Below, one piece after another: positions 22,129 through 33,000 of a stretch of 64,000 bases of DNA. The position numbers and the translations under genes are program-made. This DNA comes from Mactromeris polynyma. Lineage: Eukaryota; Mollusca; Bivalvia; Venerida; Mactridae. Position 1 is the first letter of the stretch. Every line of letters starts with the position of its first letter. Under the pieces are notes generated by a model. It was given only the letters and a program-made list of their open reading frames with translations. It made no database searches and was not told the origin of the DNA. The stretch lies in the NCBI GenBank assembly GCA_032209605.1, contig JASFXZ010000028.1, positions 5,590,941-5,654,940 on the forward strand, read 5' to 3'.

Positions 22129-24524
22129 CTGGGACCAATATATACAGGGATAGGCAACGGAATTTTCGGCCAATAAACTTGTCGTTGATTCGTTCGATGC
22201 ATGCCCACTGTGAACGTACCCAGATATCGTCTTTTGTTTACTAATTATGACAAATTATCAAAAAATGTAATAATCAAAATAGTCGTTAGAGGAAAGTTTT
22301 TTTGTAATATTTATTCTTCCATTACATTTTAAAGCATAAATCCTGTCGTAAAGTGGGACGAGACTTCTTTTTCGGACTGGGAACATTCAGACAAAATGGC
22401 GACTTCGGCGTTTCTTTTTCGTTTGTAGCGAGTCGAAAGTTAGGTTGTAGAAATGCCTTTATAGTTGTATTATCAACATTATGTCGGTGTCCTTTTACAG
22501 ATGACATAAAGATGTGTGTCAAGTAAATAATTGCCTAAATTATGTAATTAAAATATTGCATTTTTTATATAATCACCATTTTTTCTATGATTTGAGACGG
22601 GTTTAAACATTATTTATAGAGATTTATTTACATTTAAGTTTTTGAATATTACAATGCGTCTTTGTATTGATGACAAATGTACACGTTTCGTGATATATTT
22701 TATAACAATTTCTGTGAAAGAAAAATATGCTAAAATACTGGTTGAAATTATGCAGCTTTTGAAAAATTTCTCCACTTGCGCCTCGATATTGATTGTATTC
22801 ACATTTATATATTCTTACAAAATATGGTTTCATAGGTATTGGTATATGTAATCAACAATACATGTGAATGTTAAGAGAACATAAAATTATTTGACTAAAC
22901 TAAAATAGTTAACCTTGCAATCATTTAATGAAGTATTTGTACATTTTAATTGCTTCACCAGATATTTAAAATTTAAAAATGATACTAAAACATCTATAGC
23001 TATAAACAATTGCATAAACAAATTCTTTAATGTTTTGCAACATAAGAGAAATAATATAAATTGCAGAAGACACTTCTCAACTTTCCTGTATATAGATGTC
23101 AGATTGTGAATGCAAATTTTGATTGGTTGTATATTGGAGTCCGACTGGGCTAGACACTGTGAAATGCTAATTAGAGGTTTGGACAAGATTGACTTCTAGA
23201 TAGTGCACACATTATTGTTAATATTGCGTAACATTATATAACGTGTCCAACCTGATATTGTCCTTGTTTCCTGTTGATTAATCCACACCATGGCAGTCCT
23301 AAAGGGGTCGTGTGTTTCGATAGCAATTTGACACTTCATATTGGTGAACTGTCGACAAGGCATTGTTACCATTACATGTTAACATTACTGGCATCTTTCA
23401 GAGATAGCACAGTCATTTCAATCAAAGTTAGTAGTACAATAGTCAGATGCCTCACAATGAAATCTTTGGATCACATCGTTTTTTAGAACAGTACAGTATT
23501 TTGTATCACCGGACCAGTACTGTCAGAACAGCCAATCAACTTTTTGTAGACCATTTTGTAGGTATTGTCCAATATAGTTATAGTCGATCAATACCTTATG
23601 AACCTCTTATGCTTATTTCTGCATGCTTCATTACATATTTTTGATTAAAACGGCGACTATTTCTCAAATTTCTTAGAAGATTGACCAACTAAGAAATTGA
23701 GCAATAGAGGTGTGACAAGCGTTCAAGTTTTTGCATGATATAATTGAAATTAGGTTTGACAACAAAGCAATACTCAGAAGTATTTCTGTTTGAAGAACAT
23801 TAACCATCATATACTCTTTCAGAAAAATTGAATGTTAATAATATTTATGTGTAATTCATCGAAAGAACACTTTCATTTAAAACAATTCACTATAAATTGA
23901 CAGAACGAGTTTTTTTCTATACGTAAACTCCGTTTTACAGCGCGAACAGCGTTGTTTCACCATTTACCCGAGTTTTAATGTGTCGTGAAAATTTGAATTT
24001 CTAAGCTGATATAAAAGTGAACTACCAAGATCAAGGACAATTTTCTGGGTTTTTTTATTTATGCATATTATATAAAAATGACTTAAATACTGATGATATT
24101 ATTGGTAGTTTTGCAAACGGACCGGGTTTAGTTTGGTACCGTTTTTGCATGACCCGAATCGCTTTAACTCGCCGTAAAACTTACAAAATAATTAAGAAAT
24201 GCATAAATTTATAATTACACGAATGTCTATTGTCTTAGCTTTTTATGCATGTATATTTTGTGAAAATGACCGTAAAAATATTTTTTGCCAACTTTGCATT
24301 ACCCGAATCACTTTAACTCGCCATAAAACTTAGCAAAACAATAAATATTATATATTCATTACATTATTGGTATTTTAGTAAATACGCGTCTTTTTTTACG
24401 CGATACCGCGCCGCTTTAAATCATTAAGCGATCGTTAATTATCGATTTTTAATCGACGACAAGTTTTTGGAGCAATTATTGCTTTATCGCACCCGTTGCC
24501 TATCCCTGTATATATTGGTCCCAG
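22129..24524. mobile_element. 2.4-kb element with perfect 32-bp terminal inverted repeats at the U1/U2 junction
   Basis: The left end 22129-22160 begins CTGGGACCAATATATACAGG and its exact complement occupies 24493-24524; all 32 bases match. Subterminal similarity continues past the repeats (AAACTTGTCGTTGATT on the left, AAACTTGTCGTCGATT inverted on the right). The interior has no transposase or other recognisable frame. Near the right end, CCCGAATCRCTTTAACTCGCC occurs at about 24153 and 24303, a subterminal direct repeat. The two flanks do not share a target duplication. U2 continues past the corresponding left point without the element (44290 onward), and U1 lacks it at its own start. A non-autonomous DNA transposon is the likeliest identity; its superfamily is not assigned. 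Confidence 0.8.
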
Positions 24525-24562
24525 TTGCTACATTACGCATTTTAAGAACACCGATACAGTAC

Positions 24563-24711
24563 TTTGATTTGGAAAGTTATTTTCACAGACGAGTTGTTCT
24601 CATTCTCGTCAGCTCTCGGGTATTTCCGTACCACTTCGTTACTCTGCTGGCCGCCATTACGAAGGACCTCACTGCAGAAGATATCGTCGTCTTAATCTAC
24701 AGAACGAGGTA
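24563..24711 (+). other. Conserved open segment of U2, possible first exon
   Basis: The counterpart of 5036-5190. The same peptide frame ends before AACGAG/GTAATG and carries only synonymous changes over its last part. Function not recognised; it could be a 5' exon of the U2 NLR-like gene. Confidence 0.3.
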
Positions 24712-25161
24712 ATGTTTGGATGTGTCAGTATTTTGTTGTTATTGGAATGAGCCATATAGTTTTATGTCATAATAAATGTTGCTGTAACTTGCGTCTTCGA
24801 TGTAAATATTAACGCTGATCAGACGACTTCCTTTTTTAGACCTCCGACCGCGTTCTAGATATTGACACTTCCATATTTAGCGTTTCGTAAAATATTTAAA
24901 CTTCCTTGACTGACGTCGATATTACTCACTATTATTCGCATGGTACTTGTTCTTCTTCCGGTATCTGGTATCGAACGCGTACATGTGATAATCATTATTA
25001 ATGTGTACTCTTCCGGGCTTTTTACTTTACGGTATTTGAGGGTATCCAGCTTTCTGGTAAGCAGACGAAACGGCCCAGATTTCTGGACAAAGCGGCCCAG
25101 ATTGTCGGATGAAACGGCCCACTTTATTTGCTAGTTATTTAGATGTTATTGTAAATATAAA

Positions 25162-26203
25162 CAAGACTAATTTTGATGCAAAGCATCAAAACGGCGGCAC
25201 AAGTTTTAGGAAGCATGATATTGAAGATTTATTATTTTGTTTATCAATAAATAAGAAAGTATGATCATCACCAAGCCATAATTCTGGTAAGAATCATCCA
25301 CAATTCATGACAATTGCCTAAATAGTCTTGGTACCAATCAATCATTTGTAGTTGTTTCGCGGGAAAATGCTGGTGCATCGATTTACACGAAACGAAGAAA
25401 AAAAACGATTACACGAAACGTAGATAGAACGAAACGGATCTAAAAATATACATGATTATAACTTCTAGTTTTACAGATCTAAAAGAACTATTGGGATATC
25501 AAAAGGGAAAAATATCCACTAAAAATGTCAAAACAACGTAATTAAAAGTTCAGTTCAACCATCAGCATTTGATCTCGAATGTACTGAATCCGTTTTACTG
25601 CCAATGCGTTATTTGAACAACAAATGCTATGACGTTTTCAACGACAATTTTCATTGGCTGAATTTTGTTTACATATTACCATCAGTACATAACTTATATG
25701 GGTCAAGTTAAGGCAATGTATATTGCATAGTTTGGTCACTGTATTTATATTTGTACATTATAAACTGCATTCATGAACTTATTAATATGGATTAACATTT
25801 TTTGTTTAACAATTTGCTTTTTTATAAGTACAATTTCAATTTGCGTGCACAGCATTAGGAACCATTTCCTGAACTTTGATGATGAATTGAGCGTAGTTGT
25901 GAAACGAAGCTATGTAATACACGATGCCTAACCGTTTTCGTGACTAGCTGTTGTAAATTCTTATAAGCATACGTAAAACATTTTTTAAAGCTTTTTATTA
26001 ACGGTAAAAATACATTTTAAATATTTTGACATTTTTTTATTATCAATTAGTACACTTTTTTTATCTGTATAATTAGAATCACGTTTTGTAAGAACAATTT
26101 AAAAAAGCATAATACCAATGGCTTCTCCCATTTCGATTATGCAACTCCATGTACCTAGATTAAAAATTATTCAAATAGACGACGGCCTGAAGGCCGCCGT
26201 CAA
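25162..26203. mobile_element. 1.04-kb U2-specific insertion with terminal hairpins, Helitron-like candidate
   Basis: U1 reads straight through at about 5629 (ATATAAATAATGAAACGTG), so U2 carries an insertion. Each end has a strong hairpin: TTTTGATGCAAAGCATCAAAA at 25171-25191 and CGGCCTGAAGGCCG near 26183. Near-terminal ACGGCGGC and GCCGCCGT are inverted to each other. No target duplication is seen and the insertion point lies between A and T, which fits Helitron-like elements, but the canonical TC and CTRR ends are not evident. No helicase frame is present. Confidence 0.6.
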
Positions 26204-26344
26204 TAATGATACGTGTTTTGTTTCCCTACTATGAGTCTATTGGTGTTTGTACATGTATATATTTTGTTCCTGGTTAGAAAATATGGTATTTATACAAGAT
26301 ACATGTAATTTAATGTGTTACAAGATGCCAATATTCAATTGGAC

Positions 26345-27363
26345 CAATTATACACAGTTCTGCAATAAACAATATTGCCCCCTGTATGCACTATACACAG
26401 TTCTGCAATAAACATAATATTGCCCCCTGTGTGACTATACACAGTTCTGCAATAAACAATATTGCCCCCTGTGTGCACTATACACAGTTCTGCAATAAAC
26501 GATATTGCCCCCTGTGTGTACTATACACAGTTCTGCAATAAACATAATATTGCCCCCTGTGTGACTATACACAGTTCTGCAATAAACAATATTGCCCCCT
26601 GTGTGCACTATACACAGTTCTGCAATAAACATAATATTGCCCCCTGTGTGCACTATACACAGTTCTGCAATAAACATAATATTGCCCCCTGTGTGCACTA
26701 TTCACAGTTCTGCAATAAACATAATATTGCCCCCTGTGTGCACTGTACACAGTTCTGCAATAAACATAATATTGCCCCCTGTGTGAATATACACAGTTCT
26801 GCAATAAACAATATTGCCCCCTGTGTGCACTATACACAGTTCTGCAATAAACATAATATTGCCCCCTGTGTGCACTATAGACAGTTCTGCAATAAACATA
26901 ATATTGCCCCCTGTGTGCACTATACACAGTTCTGCAATAAACAATATTGCTCCCTGTGTGCACTATACACAGTTCTGCAATAAACGATATTGCCCCCTGT
27001 GTGTACTATACACAGTTCTGCAATAAACATAATATTGCCCCCTGTGTGACTATACACAGTTCTGCAATAAACAATATTGCCCCCTGTGTGCACTATACAC
27101 AGTTCTGCAATAAACATGATATTGCCCCCTGTGTGCACTATACACAGTTCTGCAATAAACATAATATTGCCCCCTGTGTGCACTATACACAGTACTGCAA
27201 TAAACATAATATTGTCCCCTGTGTGCACTATACACAGTTCTGCAATAAACATAATATTGCCCCATGTGTGCACTATGCATAGTTCTGCAATAAACTATAT
27301 TGCCCCCTGTGTGCTCTATACACAGTTCTGCAATAAACAATACTGCCCTATGTGTGCACTATC
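26345..27363. repeat. 45/48-bp minisatellite of U2, about 21 copies
   Basis: Same unit as 5780-6612. A 42-bp variant lacking GCAC (TGTGTGACTATACAC) recurs at about 26430, 26560 and 27045 within blocks that look like higher-order duplications of several units. Open frames on both strands are artefacts of the repeat. Confidence 0.93.
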
Positions 27364-28231
27364 TTGATATCAATCTAGTTCAGACCCTTAATTAGCATAA
27401 ATTTCACAAGGTCTGGCCCAGTGGGACTCCAATATACTTCCAATCAAGATTTGCTGTCACCATCTGACACTTCTATATATATACAGTCAGTGATTTTTTC
27501 TGGGTTTGAGCCATGCCAGAGTCAAACACATGCTTTTCATGACTGTCATTTATGTTGCCTCCCACATCTTTTGCATGCAGGGAAAGTTGGCAGATTACAT
27601 TTAATACGAATAACACATTGCTTGTTCTGGTTAGTAACCCGGGAAATGTACGAGACTGCACGTTCGCCATATAGGTTTCCGGTGGCAAAGTAAAATAAGC
27701 TTAAAGTAACTAGCATGGAAATAGTTTAATATTTCACTATTTCTTTCTTATTTTTAATATCTGATAAACATTTACATATCATAACCACTTTAAATTAGTC
27801 TCTTGGGATTTACCCGTACGGTTTGTGCACTTTCGTTTGATGTCATATTGTCATTTATTTTACCTTCAATATAAACCACTTTGTTTTAAACACATTTTAA
27901 GGAAAATGTGAAAATATGAAAGTAGGCTTACTCAGGATTTTTTTTATTCTATGTTGCAAAACATTAGGCCCAAGTATTACATTCCCTTCCATAAATTATT
28001 GCATTGATTAAAATTATTTTAAGAAGATTGTAATGAATTCAGTAAAATCAGGCCCCTTGCATTGTTTCTCATTAAATATTAAAACAGATATCTGTCTCTG
28101 TTAGGTATGATGCTCAATAAGCTGTGTTTTACAGACGCTTTCAACAATTAAAATATGTATATATACGTGATGCGGAAATTGAAAGCGCCCGGCTGATGTA
28201 GAGTGAAAGCATACTCTTCTTCTAGACGGTC
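27364..28231. other. Non-coding region upstream of the U2 NLR-like gene
   Basis: Aligned with 6613-7470 of U1. No coding exon recognised. Confidence 0.5.
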
Positions 28232-29217
28232 TCAATGCCAAAGAGCACAACAAGGCGTCAAATTTTATTGCACTTGCTTCCGCTATACTGGTAGTATACA
28301 AGAGGAAACCAACCATTAATCAATGTATTGCATTTAAAGTGCTAACAGAATAGTAACTTTAAGATCTAATCTGTGACAATAATTTTATATAAGGAATAGA
28401 ACTGCCGAGGACCCCTTGCCCCCCCCCCCCCGGTAGATCCGGGCCTGATCACTCGGTTCTATACAACTTGTGTACATATACAGACTGCATGTTATAAGAT
28501 ACAGATAATGACAATAATGGATGGTTATCTTTCCAAAAATTGGTCCTGCTTATGATAACTATAACATTTCATTTGTCAGTATGGAATGTTTACATAGTGA
28601 CTGCTTATCGTACACAACTATATGAAGAATGGTGAAGGGGCATAAAGTGTTACCCATGTCAGTTAGTGCAAAAAAATGGTTTCCGGTCAATAACTCTTGA
28701 AATGATGAGAGGATTCAGTTCATATTGGACAGACTCGGACACATGCATTTATTATAGAATAATAATATACTGGTGAAGTTTGATATTGGTTACAATTCGC
28801 CAATTTTTGGAAGAGTTATGGTCCTTTTTTTACTTAAACAGTTGGTTTCCAATCAATAACTCTTGAAAGAGTGGATGGATTCAATTCATATTAGGCACAT
28901 ACACATAGAATAATAAATATAGGTCAAGTTCATTTTAAGTTACAATCTGCCAATTTATGGATGAGTTATGGTCCTATTTGTACATAAAAAAATGGTTTTC
29001 CAATTAGTATTGCTTCAAATTTATTGGATGCGCATTGGTCGAATGGTAGAGCGCCTGACTCCTGATCCAAAGGTCGTGAGTTTGAGCCCCATGATTAGCG
29101 GGGTTTGATCACAAACTTCACAATCCCTTAATTTGGCACGAGGACTGGTTGGTAGCCAGAAAGCAATCATCGAGATTGATTAGTATAAGTTGTGTGAACT
29201 TGTTTCACAATTGATGT
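28232..29217. other. 986-bp U2-specific segment with tandem repeats and a SINE
   Basis: U1 joins GACGGTC directly to AAAATAAATAAG at 7470, whereas U2 has this segment between them. It includes a C-run (about 28420), two and a half copies of an about 175-bp repeat (28670-29000, with AATAACTCTTGAAA and GAGTTATGGTCCT) and a tRNA-derived SINE at its right end. Whether it is one insertion or several, or a deletion in U1, cannot be decided. Confidence 0.7.
29025..29217 (+). repeat. tRNA-derived SINE, Arg-CCT-like head
   Basis: Head with A box TGGTCGAATGG, a loop CTCCTGA whose central triplet would be CCT, and B box GAGTTTGAGCCCC, followed by an unrelated body with GTTGTGTGAACTTGTTTCAC. The stems are imperfect, so it is a retroposed copy and not a tRNA gene. 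Confidence 0.65.
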
Positions 29218-29837
29218 AAAATAAATAAGTTTAAAGTTATTTGGCCTTTACCAAGTTATACCAACAAAGTATTTGCATGCTACTGAAAAGCCCATAGCAG
29301 GTACAGGGTATCCTTGTCATATGATGCATCTAGATTATATATTATTTTCATATGTTATATTTCAGGTAAATTGTGAGTTATATAATTGTATTGTTCCAAC
29401 GTTTGTCTGGTGCGAGTAATACTGTTACTTATACTGGATTGTTACTTACTCCCGTATTCATAGCCGGTGTCTAAGACACGCATTTATCAACAGGTGTGCA
29501 TCTGAGTGACCCACAAGTGTCCGTTTAGCCCATTTCCGCAAATCATCACTATTCGTTTTATAACCACATTTGTGGATATTACTTTCACCCGATATCGCCT
29601 AAGTGCTTGCACCTTGCAAACGTTAACAGCCAAATGTAACTCAAAATTGATCAGAGACACACAAATTTGCTAATGTGGCATTCCCAATAACCATATTTGA
29701 AAAAAATGCGAGGGAAATCCCTGCATAGCCTGTACAGTGTTGATAATCGACAATTACGTGACTCCTGTAATCCTAGAATGCCAGCGTAATCGTACGATGT
29801 AGCCACTTCCATTGATTTCATTCAAATTTATTTTCAG
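29218..29837. other. Region just upstream of the first coding exon of the U2 gene
   Basis: Aligns with 7471-8045 of U1 and ends with the acceptor TTTATTTTCAG at 29837. No promoter motif can be named with confidence. Confidence 0.45.
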
Positions 29838-30023
29838 ATTCAAATCTGGGCATTGACGTTTGTACATACATATGTAGAGTCGGGTTGTTCGTGGCAAATC
29901 GAGGTGCTGGAGCGATGCCATTCAATTGTGATTTCAGTCGATTGGTGAAAATGATCGGAGCTGTGTTCTTTATAAGAACTTTATTAGTTATGGCAGGGAT
30001 CGAGCAGAATCCGGGTCCTAAAG
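29838..30023 (+). CDS. U2 first coding exon: leader with 2A-like NPGP motif
   Basis: Exon from TTTTCAG/ATT to CCTAAAG/GTAGGA. Coding from ATG 29915. The 2A-like motif reads GIEQNPGP; compared with U1, Val became Ile (allowed in the consensus) and the variable residue Leu became Gln, while E, N, P, G, P are unchanged. The hydrophobic stretch before it is also kept. Confidence 0.78.
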
Positions 30024-33000
30024 GTAGGAATTTTTTAATCTACAATTTCAATATCTTATAAATTTTCTGTGTATTGATGCTTTAAAAAACACTGTGCTAA
30101 CATGGTGTGTTTTGATGTGGTCATATTTATTTAATGTAAAAATCAAAGTATGTTTTCTGGTTGACTTGGCCAGATTCCGATTGTACCCAATTGAAGCTTT
30201 ACTTAATTCAAGTAGTATACTGTAAGAATACGGTCAAACGGTCCTTATTTTTCCTACTTTTTCCTTATTTTTTTATTTCTTCCTACTTTTTGGTCCAAAA
30301 TTCCTGAAATTTCCTACTTTTTTGGTTCAAATTGTGTACTTCACAGAGACCTTGTATTAATAGTAAGAAAATGGTAGTATATTTGTTGGATCTTTTCAAT
30401 TGGGAGTGCATAGAAGACTGGCATCATCTTGATCAGACTGTATACACTAAGCGGTGCAGACAGTGGGCCTGTGGCTGCTTGCTTAATGATCATGTCAAGG
30501 TGAAAGATATACATAACAGTCAAAAGACCTGTCTATGCAGTATCGTCAAGATGTTTTCTAGTTAGCAATTTATGTCTGTGAGTAATGCAAAGTTCTGCAC
30601 AAAGATATGTAAAAACTCCTACTGTTTTAGTACAAATTCCTTATTTTTCCTACTTTTCTCCTACTTTTTGGTAAATTTATTCCTACTTTTCTCCTACTTT
30701 TTGATAGTAGTTCACTTGACAGCCTGCGTAAGGTGCATTATCATCAATGGTCAATGATTCACCAAGTATAGTGTTTTAAATTACATTTGAAACTAAGCCA
30801 GGTAGGGTACAAAGTCTATATCACCAGGTCAAATCATATAAAGTCATTGTTAACACTCTTAAGCCCACAGTGTCTACATGAGCTCCATGGTACACTGGAC
30901 AGAATGTTTGTCTCGATAGAATCCAAGGCTGAGACAGTGTCATATTGGGTAAACTACAAGGTCCAGGGGTTCCATTAGGTGCTGAAGCTCGAGGGTCATT
31001 TTGATCATTTTTTACCAGATTTTACCATTTTATTGTCAAATTAGCTGTAATTTAGAGACAAATTGACCCTTCAGTCAGAATACTGAGCATGTGGAGAGCT
31101 CGCTTGGGATTGCTTTTGGAATCGTTTCGTCAAAGGTCAAGGTCACCTTTACTAAAAATTGCAATTTGCTCTCCAGCTAATAACTTTAGATTTGTTGGTC
31201 ATATTGACATCAAAATTGGTGTATAGTAAGAACATGTGAAGATCTCACTTGGGATTGCTTTTGGGTTCGTTCCGTCCAAGGTCAAGGTCACTTAAAATTT
31301 AAAAATCAGTTTCCACTTAATATCTTCGCTATTCGTGGGTGTATTGACATCAAAGTTGTTGTATAGTTGTTGCATATATATATAATATATCTTAGTGTGA
31401 GTGTTTGTATGCATGTATCACCTCTGGCACCTTTGCAGCATTGATGATCATCATGTATTCATCATACAAATAGAGCCTTGGTTACAAATAATTAGGTTTA
31501 AAACCTGGTTTGTGGGCATTGCCCATTTCTTGTTTCCTTGTTGATTTACAAAATAAAGATTTTTTTTTCTTTTCAGAAGTATTTGTATTTCGATATCAGT
31601 ATCTCTTGATAGAAGTGGGTACAGAGGTTCTGAGGAAGTTGTTGGACAACACAGTGGGAACTGACTTCATGCGATACTTGAATAAAAATCCAACCCAGAA
31701 CAAACAACTTATGTATCTCAGAAATAAGGATATAATAAACGATGAACAGAAGAAGTTGTTGCCACCAGATGATATGAAACCAACTTCCAGTAACTTCGAT
31801 ATTACACTGCTTGCTCTGCTCCTCAGAAATGTATGTGGTCTGCGTGATCGTAGAGATCCTGTGTGGAATACACCAGCTCCAGGAGATTTGTCTGTGGAAG
31901 CTGACATCACCCGATTACGAGGTTGCAGGAACAATGTATGTGCAAGTTTTTTTATGATTGATACATGTAGTAAGTTCATGCCTCGATTGATAGTCAGACT
32001 GTTGCATTTTGATAATTGTGTATATACCAGGATTGTTTCAAAATAATGTTACATGGATGAATTATGAATAATTCAAAATCCTTTAGAAATTGGGAGATGT
32101 AATAATATATACATTTTTCATGTATTTTCACAAATTTGCATAATCATTAATGACCAATCTATTATGTTTAAAACGTAGCCAGATACAAGCACAGAGGGTA
32201 AGGGGTGCTTCTACACCTGACATCAACCTCACTGTTTAACAGTTTACTCTGTGTAGCTCACATGGTGAACAATTAGGATTGATAGCCGAATAGGTTTTTT
32301 TTTATATCAATTCTAGTTCCTAATTACAAAATAACAATATGTAAGTTATCAATTGGTTCTACAGTATAGATGTTTATATGTTCGAAGGTTGTCCCATTAA
32401 ATCTTAGACTATGTCTATAATATATTAGAATGCAACCTACATTTTCAGCCAATGAAATGACAGAACGGCTCCCGTTAAGTACTACGCTTATTCATTAAGA
32501 ATTTCGACTTTTCGCGGGCTTTTTAAGCTCCGCCTACTGCGAATCTGTGTGAGCGTTATTATATTTGGAAATTTACTATTCTTGTCCGTTATAGCTTTTA
32601 TTTGAAATTTGCATGCGTATCGGCCAATCAAAATGTAGGTTACATTCTAAGTCAGTTAGTAGATATTAAGTAAAATCTTATTGGTTAAGAAGAGGGCTCG
32701 CTCGCTACGCTCGCTCCGCCCCTTCTTAATCAATAAGATTTTACTTAAAATCTACTAACTATTACATAATTTGACGTTCCAATGTAATAAGTTTACGCAC
32801 ATATTATACTATTTAATCTTTTTTTTCAGTTGTATTGGATCTTCTTTTGAAAATAAAACATATTTAAGTATGTTGTGTAGCAATATAGAAACTCGCATAC
32901 ACGGGAGCGGTGCACGTCTTTTGATAAGATAACCGAAATAGCTCTAGCTTTAAATAAGTTGTACTATCTGTGCCATACTTCATTATTCCGCCAAATTACG

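Noticed and set aside
26435..27367. Cys/His-rich open frames that resemble zinc-binding repeats
   Set aside because: Artefacts of the 45/48-bp minisatellite; both strands are open and several frames exist.
29030..29105. tRNA-Arg (CCT) gene
   Set aside because: Stems do not pair fully and the segment continues into a SINE-like body.
30332..30565. 77-residue Cys-containing open frame as a separate gene
   Set aside because: Lies within NLR-like intron 1, the U1 counterpart (8930-9290) is interrupted by an insertion, and no domain is recognised.
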